NCBI GenBank assembly: GCA_002753725.1
Contig: PEAL01000007.1
Span: forward strand, 1 to 40,428
Length of the DNA: 40,428 bases
Origin: Deltaproteobacteria bacterium
GTDB taxonomy: Bacteria; Desulfobacterota; Desulfobacteria; Desulfobacterales; Magnetomoraceae
Reading direction: 5' to 3'
Shown here: positions 25,134 to 32,929 of the stretch, in pieces
How positions within the stretch are numbered: position 1 is the first letter of the stretch
Layout of the letters: each line of letters begins with the position of its first letter
Notes under the pieces: generated by a model
What the model saw: only the letters and a program-made list of their open reading frames with translations
What the model was told of the DNA's origin: nothing
Database searches by the model: none
Translations under genes and position numbers: made by a program

Positions 25134-25723
25134 GTGCGACTCGAAGTCGTATAAATATTGGTTATGCTTGAGAAATCATGATATAACCGAGTATTCTGTT
25201 ACTCGTACCCTACCTGCTGAATAAAGTGCGTCAGGGACAACGTAGCCTCATCCTTTAAGATGGTCATCAAGCCGTGAGGGGAGATGACGACTGCGAGCAT
25301 CAATGCGGTCGGGAGCAAGGGTTGAGTGATATGGCTAACATATGTGAATCACTTTAAGGATCGTCAAATAAAACAGGCTAAAGGTGCTGATAAGCCTGAA
25401 CTAAAAAGTAATCGGCCAAGTTCAGAAACTTGTATCTTTTCTGACACAGATGTAGCGTCGCCGGTCTATAGGTGGAGCCTAAGTCACTTGTAAGGTATTT
25501 ATACGGAACGAAGTAAGCCCAATTATCTCCATGAGAATGGAAACCGAACCGCAAGGGGAGGCGATAGGTAAGTGGGTATGGGATTTTGGAGAAAGCGAAT
25601 GTCGTCTTGTAATGAGGCGAATAAGGGTTCAAACTTTGCCCTGACCTGAAAGGGTGCAGACTTCCAAATGGTGTTTCATCACAAGATAACTTGAGAACGA
25701 AGTAAAAAACAGGAGTTCGTAGA

Positions 25724-27403
25724 TTGGGAGTAGCCATAGAAGCTACTGGCGCGAGCCTGCGTGAAACGACAGAATGGCATGAAATCAACTGGAAGAATGT
25801 CAATCGAAACGTACGTCGTCTCCAAGTGCGTATTGTGAAGGCTTTTCGGGAAGGAAAATACAGGCTCGTCAGAGCCTTACAATATATTCTGACCCGCTCG
25901 TTGGGTGGGCGTGCCTTGGCCGTCAAGCGAGTAACCGAAAACAAAGGCAAAAGGACAGCGGGTATTGATAGGGAACTATGGAATACCCCAAATCGAAAAT
26001 CAGATGGTATCCAACAACTGAGAAAGAAAGGATATCGGGCGTCTCCACTCAGAAGGATATACATTCCCAAGAGCAATGGAAAAAAGCGTCCACTTGGAAT
26101 ACCGACAATGAAAGACAGAGCCATGCAGGCTCTGTGGAAATTGGCGTTAGATCCAATAGCGGAGTGTACAAGTGACCCGAATTCGTATGGTTTTAAAGAA
26201 TGCCGAAGTACAGCGGATGCGATTGAGCAATGTTTCACATGCTTAAGTCAAAAAACATCTGCAGTATGGATTTTGGAAGCAGATATAAAAGCCTGCTTTG
26301 ATTATATCATTCATCAATGGTTAGAAAATAATGTGCCAATGGATAAACGGATTCTGAATCAATGGCTGAAATCTGGCTACATGGAAAAAGGTCGGAAATA
26401 CCAGACAGAAACTGGAACGCCGCAGGGAGGAATAATATCTCCAATATTAGCTAACATTGCATTGGATGGATTGGAAAGTAAGCTGAAAGAAAGATTTTCC
26501 AGAAAACTCAAAGTTCATTTGATCCGATATGCAGATGATTTCATAATTACATGTATTTCAAAAGAAATACTAAAAGACGAAATCATCCCTCTTGTTAAGC
26601 AACATATAGGGGAAAGAGGTCTTGAACTCTCAGAGGAAAAGACCCATATAACACATATCAGCGAAGGCTTTGATTTCCTGGGCCAAAATGTCAGAAAATA
26701 CAAAGACAAGCTTTTAATAAAACCCGCGAAGAAAAATGTCACAAACTTTTTGACAGACATAAAAGAGGTCATTAAAAAGAATCAAAGTGCACATCCAATA
26801 AATCTGGTTTGGCAATTAAATTCCAAGATCAGAGGTTGGGCAAATTTCCACCGACATGTAGTAAGCAAGAAGGTATTTGGAGAAGTGGATTTTGAAATAA
26901 CCAAAGCACTATGGAAGTGGGCGAGAAAGAGACATCCAACAAAATCCAGAAGCTGGATAAAACAAAGATATTTCTATCGAACAGAAAAAGGAAGAGATTG
27001 GTGCTTCTTTGGGAAGAGAGATGGAAAAAAGGCAACTTTGACGAAGGCAATGGATGTTCGGATAAAGCGGCATATAAAGATCAAAGGTAATGCCAACCCA
27101 TACGATCCAGAATGGGAAATGTACTTTGAACGTCGATTGGAGAACAAAACGACGGAAACGCTGAGGTATCGGAGCAGGATTTACGATCTATGGCATCAAC
27201 AAAACGGATTATGTCCGGTGTGTCGGGAATATATAACAGAAGAAAGTGGATGGCATAAACACCACATAATCTGGAGAACTGATGGCGGAAGAGATACAAA
27301 TGAAAATATAGTACTTCTTCATCCTAACTGTCATAGGCAAGTCCATAGTCAAAAATGGAAGGTTGGAAAGCTGGGTCTTGAAAAAGGCCTTAGAAATGCT
27401 TGA
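25724..27403 (+). CDS. ltrA: Group II intron reverse transcriptase/maturase with HNH endonuclease
   Basis: 559 residues. N-terminal RT leader (EWHEINWKNVNRNVRRLQVR, about 17-36), reverse transcriptase fingers and palm with the catalytic YADD at residues 269-272, a maturase X region (about 330-430), and a C-terminal HNH endonuclease with zinc Cys pair C497-x2-C500, HKHHIIW and HPNCHRQVH. All key motifs are intact, so the protein is probably active in splicing and retrohoming. The start is TTG 25724, with AGGAG (25711-25715) 8 bp upstream; the protein then begins with the family's usual N-terminus. The stop codon overlaps the first bases of domain V, a compact arrangement. The ORF lies in intron domain IV. 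Confidence 0.95.
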   Translation: MGVAIEATGASLRETTEWHEINWKNVNRNVRRLQVRIVKAFREGKYRLVRALQYILTRSLGGRALAVKRVTENKGKRTAGIDRELWNTPNRKSDGIQQLRKKGYRASPLRRIYIPKSNGKKRPLGIPTMKDRAMQALWKLALDPIAECTSDPNSYGFKECRSTADAIEQCFTCLSQKTSAVWILEADIKACFDYIIHQWLENNVPMDKRILNQWLKSGYMEKGRKYQTETGTPQGGIISPILANIALDGLESKLKERFSRKLKVHLIRYADDFIITCISKEILKDEIIPLVKQHIGERGLELSEEKTHITHISEGFDFLGQNVRKYKDKLLIKPAKKNVTNFLTDIKEVIKKNQSAHPINLVWQLNSKIRGWANFHRHVVSKKVFGEVDFEITKALWKWARKRHPTKSRSWIKQRYFYRTEKGRDWCFFGKRDGKKATLTKAMDVRIKRHIKIKGNANPYDPEWEMYFERRLENKTTETLRYRSRIYDLWHQQNGLCPVCREYITEESGWHKHHIIWRTDGGRDTNENIVLLHPNCHRQVHSQKWKVGKLGLEKGLRNA

Positions 27404-27435
27404 GCCGTATGTGGTGAAAGTCACATGTACGGTTC
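27402..27435 (+). ncRNA. Group II intron domain V
   Basis: A 34-nt hairpin starting GAGCCGTAT and ending TGTACGGTTC, with the GAAA-like terminal loop of bacterial group II introns and a central bulge. This is the catalytic core of the ribozyme. Domain VI (27436-27497) follows, containing the branch-point region. Confidence 0.9.
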
Positions 27436-27497
27436 TTAGGGGAGCGTGTAGACTGGTAACAGTTTTGTGGGCTGGTAACAGCCCCCGCTTACCCGAC

Positions 27498-27830
27498 ATT
27501 ACAATAAATCACGCAAAAAGAACTATGATTCGTCTGATTCAAATGATTGACTATGATGAGTAAAACGCTGAGCAACTAAGCGACAGTTTAAATCTCTGAC
27601 TTTAACCAAAGTGCTTGGAGACGACAGCAGAGCAGCCACGCGACAGTTTAAATATCTGACATCACCCAAAGAGCGTGGAGATGACAGCAGAGCAGCCACG
27701 CGACAGTTTAAATATCTGACATCACCCAAAGTGCGTGGAGATGAAAGCTGAGCAGCCACGCGACAGTGTTTATTTCAGGCACCTGCCAAAGTATTTTGAA
27801 GGCAACGTCTGAGCAAATAACGAATTTTGG
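27498..27830 (+). repeat. Dispersed repeat copy B (right part) with 60-bp tandem array
   Basis: Continues copy B after the intron (CACGCAAAAAGAACTATGATTC, as in copy A near 275-297). From 27567 to 27808 there are four tandem units of exactly 60 bp (the last 61), each beginning GCTGAGCA or GCAGAGCA and containing a CACGCGACAGTTTAAAT-like block. Each unit can fold: for example CTGACATC at 27656-27663 pairs with GATGACAG at 27680-27687 around one A-A mismatch. The first unit instead uses CTCTG/CAGAG and CCAA/TTGG, keeping a stem with different bases. The array ends 35 bp before the toxin-antitoxin genes. The minus-strand frame across it (27523-27759) is a repeat artefact. Confidence 0.8.
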
Positions 27831-27842
27831 TTAAATAAAAAA

Positions 27843-28151
27843 ATGAATCATAAACTTAAACAGATTAAAAGACTTATTATTCAAGGCAATTATCAGTTTA
27901 CAATGAAAGCTAATAATGAATTAGAATTTGATGGGTTGATTATAGAAGATGCTTTAGAATCAATTTTGAATGCATCAAACATTGATAAAGTCATTAATAG
28001 TAAACATCCAGTAACAGGAAAAAAGGAAAAACTTTACATCATAAAAAGTTTCACATATGATAACTTACTTATATATACCAAAGGAAAAATTGCTGAATTA
28101 AATGGCAAACTTAAGTTTTATGTTTTAATTTCATCGAAAAGGTCATTATGA
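27843..28151 (+). CDS. DUF4258-type toxin
   Basis: 102 residues. It resembles the DUF4258 family of small proteins that usually act as the toxin of a two-gene module: an early TMKANNELEFDGL region and a strand-rich C-terminal half with VTGKKEKLYIIKS. These are RelE/MqsR-like in size and probably target RNA, but no catalytic residue can be claimed here. The ATG has only a poly-A run upstream. It overlaps the next gene by 4 bp (ATGA) and stands directly after the tandem repeat array. Confidence 0.7.
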   Translation: MNHKLKQIKRLIIQGNYQFTMKANNELEFDGLIIEDALESILNASNIDKVINSKHPVTGKKEKLYIIKSFTYDNLLIYTKGKIAELNGKLKFYVLISSKRSL

Positions 28152-28354
28152 TTGATAGAAAATCCATAACTCAATGCCCCTTATGCGGTAGCAACTCAAT
28201 AGAGCATGTATGGGCCGATCATAAAAGTAAAATTAGAGGTATGGCTTATAATGTTCCTCAAACAATATGTCATACCTGTAAAGAAGTTTTATTAGGCCCT
28301 GATAGTCTGGCTGTAATTCAGACTTATCAAGAAAAAGAGAAGTTAGCTGCTTAA
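28148..28354 (+). CDS. YgiT/MqsA-type zinc-finger antitoxin
   Basis: 68 residues. Zinc finger of the YgiT type: CPLCGS near residue 10 and CHTCKE near 42, separated by about 31 residues including MAYNVPQTI, which is typical of the antitoxin paired with DUF4258. No helix-turn-helix domain follows, so it is the short form. Overlap with the toxin gene supports a cognate pair. Such pairs are common beside mobile or repeat-rich DNA. Confidence 0.78.
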   Translation: MIDRKSITQCPLCGSNSIEHVWADHKSKIRGMAYNVPQTICHTCKEVLLGPDSLAVIQTYQEKEKLAA

Positions 28355-28469
28355 CAGCTTATTTGTTGGCTTGTTGTTATTGGTTGTGATTAAAAATAAT
28401 TTTTATGACACAAATTTAAATTTTACTCTTTGTAGATGAATAAAATAAGTTAATATGCAGAATACAAAA

Positions 28470-28935
28470 TACATACCAAGCAAACGGACTTTTTAATTGA
28501 TAATAATAATTATTGACATATCATTTTTGATTCATTTAAAAAATTTAAAATCAAATATTTTTTATATATTGAATTGATTAAAATGGAGTGTATTTATATG
28601 ATGATATCAAGTTTCTTGTTAACATACATTTTTTCATATTTACTCAAAAAAGCCTTCTGTATAAGTACTGGTTATCCTCGTAAACTTGGGTCGTTGAGGA
28701 CTGAAAACGTGCTTGATGCAATTAAGTTTGTTTTACAGTATTATTCAAAAGGGATAAAAACTGAGTATCCACGCAACCGGTTATTGATTGTAAATACAAA
28801 ACACGCAAGAAGAATTACAATGCCTGATGCAAATGATAGACTATGATGATGAAAGACGCTGAACACCACTCAAGAGCTGTAGATGTCTGATATCCACCCA
28901 AGTGCGAGGATTAATAGCTGAGCGAAAATTCGATG
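28470..28935 (+). repeat. Dispersed structured repeat, copy C
   Basis: Shares with copies A and B a weak left block (ACCAAGCAA..CGGAC near 28476-28492), TTATCCTCGTAAACTTGGG at 28672-28690, AAAAGGGATAAAAACTGAGTAT near 28748-28769, CACGCAACCGGTTATT near 28772-28787 and ACACGCAAGAAGAATTAC near 28801-28818. It ends in one 60-bp-type unit from CGCTGAACA (28849) to AGCTGAGCG (28925). An AT-rich insert of about 170 bp separates the left block from the rest. This copy is not interrupted by the intron and shows the empty site. The open frame 28574-28846 spans the insert and repeat and is judged spurious. The rest of the gap 28355-29069 is AT-rich and featureless. Confidence 0.7.
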
Positions 28936-29069
28936 AAAAAATCAAACATATAATTCAGAAGTCTATGGTAAATTTTAAATAATTTGCTTGAGAATCTAAA
29001 GAAAAAGTGCGAAATAATGCAGATTATCCAATTTATAAATAAGAAAAACAATAAAGGACTTTGATTAAA

Positions 29070-30014
29070 ATGCTACATTCAAACATCCAGAAATCACCAA
29101 ATGAGAATATTATTCTGTTTTATAAAACATTGCTTGATTTCGATACATTCATAAAAGAAAAAAAGGATCTTACATCTTTAGTACGGTCAATCATTAAAAA
29201 GAATGGTTCAAAACAATTAAATTCATCAGATATTTGGGCTTCCACTGTTTTCGAACATCTTGATCTTAAATATGTACCTTTGGAAGCAACTGATATTGAT
29301 CACAAAGATTGGCGGTTAAGAAAATTTGCAATTGGTATTTTATTGATTGAATTTATGTTGGGAAAAGAAATTGAAAATATCGATGATTTGATGTTTAAAG
29401 ATGATGATACAATTGCCCTGAATACACAAAATCCTGAGTTTGAAATAGAACTGAACGCCATTATCCGATCTCTGCTTGATTATTCAGATAATGGAATTCC
29501 AGATGTTCCTGCTTTAAAAATAATTTTACAGCCACTTGTATTTCAATGTATTGGGTTAAAACGATTGAATGGTCTATGGATTTCAGATCTAATTAAAAAA
29601 AAAGCCTATGATGCGTTTTTAAGCGCTAAACCTCATTGGCAAAAAGGAGCAGCTATAAATAAAGAACTTGATGGTAAATATTTACGATATTATGACCAAT
29701 TGGATGAAAATGAACCTGCTCGAGGTGTTAATGGAGCTGCTGCCAGAGCTTATTGTGATTGGCTTTCTGAGGAATTGGATATTGAACCATTTTATGGTCA
29801 CTCAAAAAATGGCTTTCGGCTTTTACCATATCAGAATCATCAACAATTACTTCAAAATGAACAATTATCGCATAAATCGAATCAATACAATGAAATTACA
29901 GATGATGGCGATAATGTTCGCATTTTTGAATCCAATGAATATCAGGAAATAAGTCGTTTAATATCGACGAGTAATTCTGTTTTTAGAATGTGCATAAAGG
30001 AACGTAGACCATGA
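29070..30014 (+). CDS. Degenerate FGE-sulfatase-like protein, first gene of the MoxR-VWA island
   Basis: 314 residues. The first 190 or so are helical with no recognised domain. The C-terminal part recalls the formylglycine-generating-enzyme/sulfatase-modifying fold: ARGVNGAAARAYCDWLSEEL (about 215-234), matching the usual VSWxDAxAYCxWLS, then GFRLLP where RLPTEAEWE is expected, and a final VFRMCIKER like the closing GFR strand. Catalytic cysteines of true FGE are not evident, so a binding role is more likely. ATG 29070 is chosen over TTG 29061 for spacing from AAGGA (29054-29058). It overlaps the next gene by 4 bp. Domain call is tentative; operon membership is firm. Confidence 0.6.
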   Translation: MLHSNIQKSPNENIILFYKTLLDFDTFIKEKKDLTSLVRSIIKKNGSKQLNSSDIWASTVFEHLDLKYVPLEATDIDHKDWRLRKFAIGILLIEFMLGKEIENIDDLMFKDDDTIALNTQNPEFEIELNAIIRSLLDYSDNGIPDVPALKIILQPLVFQCIGLKRLNGLWISDLIKKKAYDAFLSAKPHWQKGAAINKELDGKYLRYYDQLDENEPARGVNGAAARAYCDWLSEELDIEPFYGHSKNGFRLLPYQNHQQLLQNEQLSHKSNQYNEITDDGDNVRIFESNEYQEISRLISTSNSVFRMCIKERRP

Positions 30015-31495
30015 AATATTATGCCATTGATTTTGGCAATTCAAATACCAATATCGCTTTACTTGAAACAACTGAAACAACCAGAAAAGAGCCGGTTTCT
30101 TTATCACATAAGACAATTGGTTTCCACTACAACCCTCAATATCCTTCATTTCTGATACCATCATGTATTTTCATTGATGGAAATCGAAAATTAATTGGAA
30201 GTGAGGCCAAACAATATGAATCTGATCCAAATAAAAAAGAGAACTATCACAGCAATCTCAAAAATAAACTTAAACATTCCAATCAATCTGAAATAAATGC
30301 AATTATCCATATATGCGGTGATTTTTTTCAAAAACTTTTTGAACATTTAAAATTATCGTTTAGTGTCAATGACAGGATTGTGTTTACGATTCCTGCTTTT
30401 CAAGACTCAGAAGAGCGACATTTGTATTTAAAAAATTTCAAGAAAGTTTTGGAAACAGCTATCACCAATTATTCAGAATTAGACAAACAATCGGTGATTC
30501 ACTTTTGTGATGAAGCGCTTGCGATTGCGGTTGGTTATCGCATTTTTCAGGATGAAGAATCTGAACAGGATGTATTATGTATGGATATTGGAAGTTTTTC
30601 TGCTGATGCGACCTTTTTTGAAACCATTGATTTTGATTCTCTTAAATCCGGTAAGACATTCAATACAAAATGTAATAATATTCTATATGCGGGTACTGAA
30701 ATCACAAAATGGATTCATGCATATGCCACTGAAAAAAATGTTTCATGCACCTTTGATGATTGTGAAACCATCAAGATTTCATTTACTGAGCCTTCTGTTC
30801 AAACAACCAACTCAAAACTGGCAGAATTAATCACAAAAGATATATTTATTGAGATTCTCGAAAAAAATGATTTTTATGATCATCTGGCCGATACTTGCAT
30901 TTCTGTACTGCCAGATGATTTAAAGAATAATAAATCATTATTTTTGATCGCAACCTATTTTCTTTATACAGGAGGAACTTCACGCCTGCCTGACTTTTCA
31001 AAATCAATTCTCAAAAAAATATGGTCAAAATTATTTCAAGCTGATCAAGATAAATTCCCCTCAAGAATGGCAAGCAATTTGTGCAAAGATGAATTTCCAT
31101 TTGAGGCCTGTGTTCATGGTGCTGCCTGGTGGTTGTGGTCAAAATGTGAAAAACAGCGCATCATTCCCATTTCAGACAGCGACTTTGCCATAGAGCTTTA
31201 TCAAAAGAATGATAATGATAAACTTATTGCCAAAAATGTTGTCTTTTTACAAAAAGGGGAGGATATTTCTGAGGGAATTATTAAAGAATTTTCTATTGTT
31301 CCTGCTAATGAAAATCAAGATCATTTTTTGATTAAGGTTAATCGATTTTTTGGAAGTGGTAATAGCAAAAATATTGAAACAATCAAAGGCGCATTAGGAA
31401 GTGATGCAGAGATTTGTTTAAAGTTAAAAATTCAAAATACTGGTAATGTTGACGTTTTTGTGGATGATCGATTAACCAGCTTTTCAATATGGTAA
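30011..31495 (+). CDS. Hsp70/actin-fold ATPase
   Basis: 494 residues, shorter than DnaK (about 640) and lacking a clear substrate-binding domain. Actin-fold signatures: phosphate-1 loop AIDFGNSNTN (D7, G9), DEALAIAVGY in the middle, phosphate-2 loop CMDIGSFSADATFFE with D192, and adenosine motif YTGGTSRLP around G321-G322. The last 100 residues form a separate strand-rich domain (VVFLQKGEDISEGI onward). It is an ATP-driven switch of the Hsp70 superfamily, probably cytosolic. In MoxR-VWA islands an Hsp70-like partner could help load or disassemble clients. A good RBS and ATGA overlap with the previous gene show coupling. Confidence 0.85.
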   Translation: MKYYAIDFGNSNTNIALLETTETTRKEPVSLSHKTIGFHYNPQYPSFLIPSCIFIDGNRKLIGSEAKQYESDPNKKENYHSNLKNKLKHSNQSEINAIIHICGDFFQKLFEHLKLSFSVNDRIVFTIPAFQDSEERHLYLKNFKKVLETAITNYSELDKQSVIHFCDEALAIAVGYRIFQDEESEQDVLCMDIGSFSADATFFETIDFDSLKSGKTFNTKCNNILYAGTEITKWIHAYATEKNVSCTFDDCETIKISFTEPSVQTTNSKLAELITKDIFIEILEKNDFYDHLADTCISVLPDDLKNNKSLFLIATYFLYTGGTSRLPDFSKSILKKIWSKLFQADQDKFPSRMASNLCKDEFPFEACVHGAAWWLWSKCEKQRIIPISDSDFAIELYQKNDNDKLIAKNVVFLQKGEDISEGIIKEFSIVPANENQDHFLIKVNRFFGSGNSKNIETIKGALGSDAEICLKLKIQNTGNVDVFVDDRLTSFSIW

Positions 31496-31507
31496 GGAGA
31501 TAAAAAC

Positions 31508-32899
31508 ATGCCAATAGATGACAAACAGTCCAATAATAAATCAACCATGACCAATAATAATGGCAATAAAGAGTTACCAGAAGATTTAGAAAAATTGTTT
31601 GAAAGAATTTGTGCGTGTGATGTTGAAAAAGCAACAAATATGCTGTATGCCGCCTTTCAAAAATATTCAGATATTGATGAACATAAGATTGCTACGCTGG
31701 TTCAAAAAACATACAAATATTATTTTGATAAAATTTTTCAATATCTGGCTCAGACTACTGGAAATGATGAAAAACGATTTGATCAAAAAATTTATTTACT
31801 TGAAAATCTGGGTGTAAAAGAAGACTCCAGAGCAATTACCGCACTCTGGCATCAAATAACTGGACTGGAATATTCAGAAGCAAATAGAAAATGGTTAATC
31901 AATTCTGTAAAAAATAAAACAAGCAAAGAAGATCTCTTAACTATTTTTGAAACTTTTTATGAAGATATACAGGACAGCAAAACAGATAAAATGCCTGCGA
32001 AATTTAAAATCAAAGCCATGAAGGCGATTATAAAATTAACAGAAGATACTCGCGCTATTGCATCCATTGGATTTAGATGTATCGAACAATATGAACCAGA
32101 TAGCACTGTAAGAAGATCGTCTATCGAAACACTTACAACGTATGCTTCTAACTTTGCCAGGGTAAAAACTTTTCGCTTAGAGAACCCCTCATTGATTTTT
32201 TACATTTTTCAAAACGCAGGAAAAGATTCACTTGATAACATTCGAAAACTAAGCAATTCCTCTTTAAAAACCATTGCACAGCATATTGGGAAAGAAGTGC
32301 TTGATGAGTTTAAATCAAGGCTATCTATAGAAAAGAATGTAAAAAATCGTACCCACTTGATGGAAGAAATAAAAAGCATTACAAAACTGTTTCCTGATTT
32401 AATTCAAACCACAATGGAATCCACTTGTTCCCAACTTTTTGATGGTGCTGATGTAAATAGAAAAAAAGCAATAGATGATTTGTTTAATATCAGAAATTGG
32501 GAATTGGTCATACAGAATATGGGAGAAACAGGCATTAGTGAAATATTTAACAGCATTATTAAGTTCTTACAAAAAGAATCTCTTGAGGAATTGAGAAATC
32601 AATTGTATCGGAATATTCAAGATAAAAAATTTATTTTTTTCAAAGTATGCAGGGATGATAAATCAAAACAATTTGAAACACAATACAATGAAATTGTTAA
32701 AAATATAGAAGAAACGATTGCATTGTTAAGTAATGGTATTGAATTGCTTATTGAGGGAATATTTAAGGACATTCAAGATGAAGATGGATATTACAGTAAT
32801 GCCATAGAAGCAATAAAGTCAATTCAGTCTATAGCCAATAGAAATAATAATCATATTCGGCGTAAATTGATTGGGTTTTTTCAGCAGTTTGAAGATTAA
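31508..32899 (+). CDS. Helical-repeat (HEAT/ARM-like) protein
   Basis: 463 residues, almost wholly alpha-helical in appearance, with regularly spaced helix pairs (for example KFKIKAMKAIIKLTEDTRAI and VRRSSIETLTTYASNFARV), which suggests HEAT/ARM-like repeats. The N-terminal 20 residues are polar and disordered. No enzyme motif. It probably serves as a scaffold. GGAG is well placed before the ATG. It ends at TAA 32897-32899; the same reading frame then stays open for the next 1755 bases as the following gene, so the stop may be an internal nonsense codon (see findings). I do not recognise a named family. Confidence 0.65.
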   Translation: MPIDDKQSNNKSTMTNNNGNKELPEDLEKLFERICACDVEKATNMLYAAFQKYSDIDEHKIATLVQKTYKYYFDKIFQYLAQTTGNDEKRFDQKIYLLENLGVKEDSRAITALWHQITGLEYSEANRKWLINSVKNKTSKEDLLTIFETFYEDIQDSKTDKMPAKFKIKAMKAIIKLTEDTRAIASIGFRCIEQYEPDSTVRRSSIETLTTYASNFARVKTFRLENPSLIFYIFQNAGKDSLDNIRKLSNSSLKTIAQHIGKEVLDEFKSRLSIEKNVKNRTHLMEEIKSITKLFPDLIQTTMESTCSQLFDGADVNRKKAIDDLFNIRNWELVIQNMGETGISEIFNSIIKFLQKESLEELRNQLYRNIQDKKFIFFKVCRDDKSKQFETQYNEIVKNIEETIALLSNGIELLIEGIFKDIQDEDGYYSNAIEAIKSIQSIANRNNNHIRRKLIGFFQQFED

Positions 32900-32929
32900 G
32901 GACGAACATTTGATGCTGGTGGATTTAAT

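Larger units (their letters stand above)
25134..27497 (+). mobile_element. Complete group II intron with RT-HNH protein
   Basis: The 5' end starts GTGCGACTC (bacterial GUGYG consensus) and the 3' end is TTACCCGAC, after a recognisable domain V (27402-27435) and domain VI. About 590 nt of structured RNA (domains I-III) precede the internal ORF. Boundaries are supported independently: removing 25134-27497 joins the flanks into a continuous copy of the dispersed repeat (GGTTATTTGATGTA plus ATTACAATAAATCACGC), as seen uninterrupted in copy C. There is no target-site duplication, as expected for retrohoming. The insertion sits in non-coding repeat DNA, not in a gene. Confidence 0.92.

Noticed and set aside
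25378..26238. 286-codon - strand open frame
   Set aside because: It is antisense to the group II intron RNA and its reverse transcriptase gene, whose motifs are on the + strand.
27567..27808. CRISPR array
   Set aside because: The units are contiguous 60-bp repeats without unique spacers between identical repeats, and no cas gene is present.
28574..28846. 90-codon + strand open frame with a hydrophobic start
   Set aside because: It runs from an AT-rich insert into repeat copy C; the C-terminal half is translated repeat DNA that also exists in non-coding copies.
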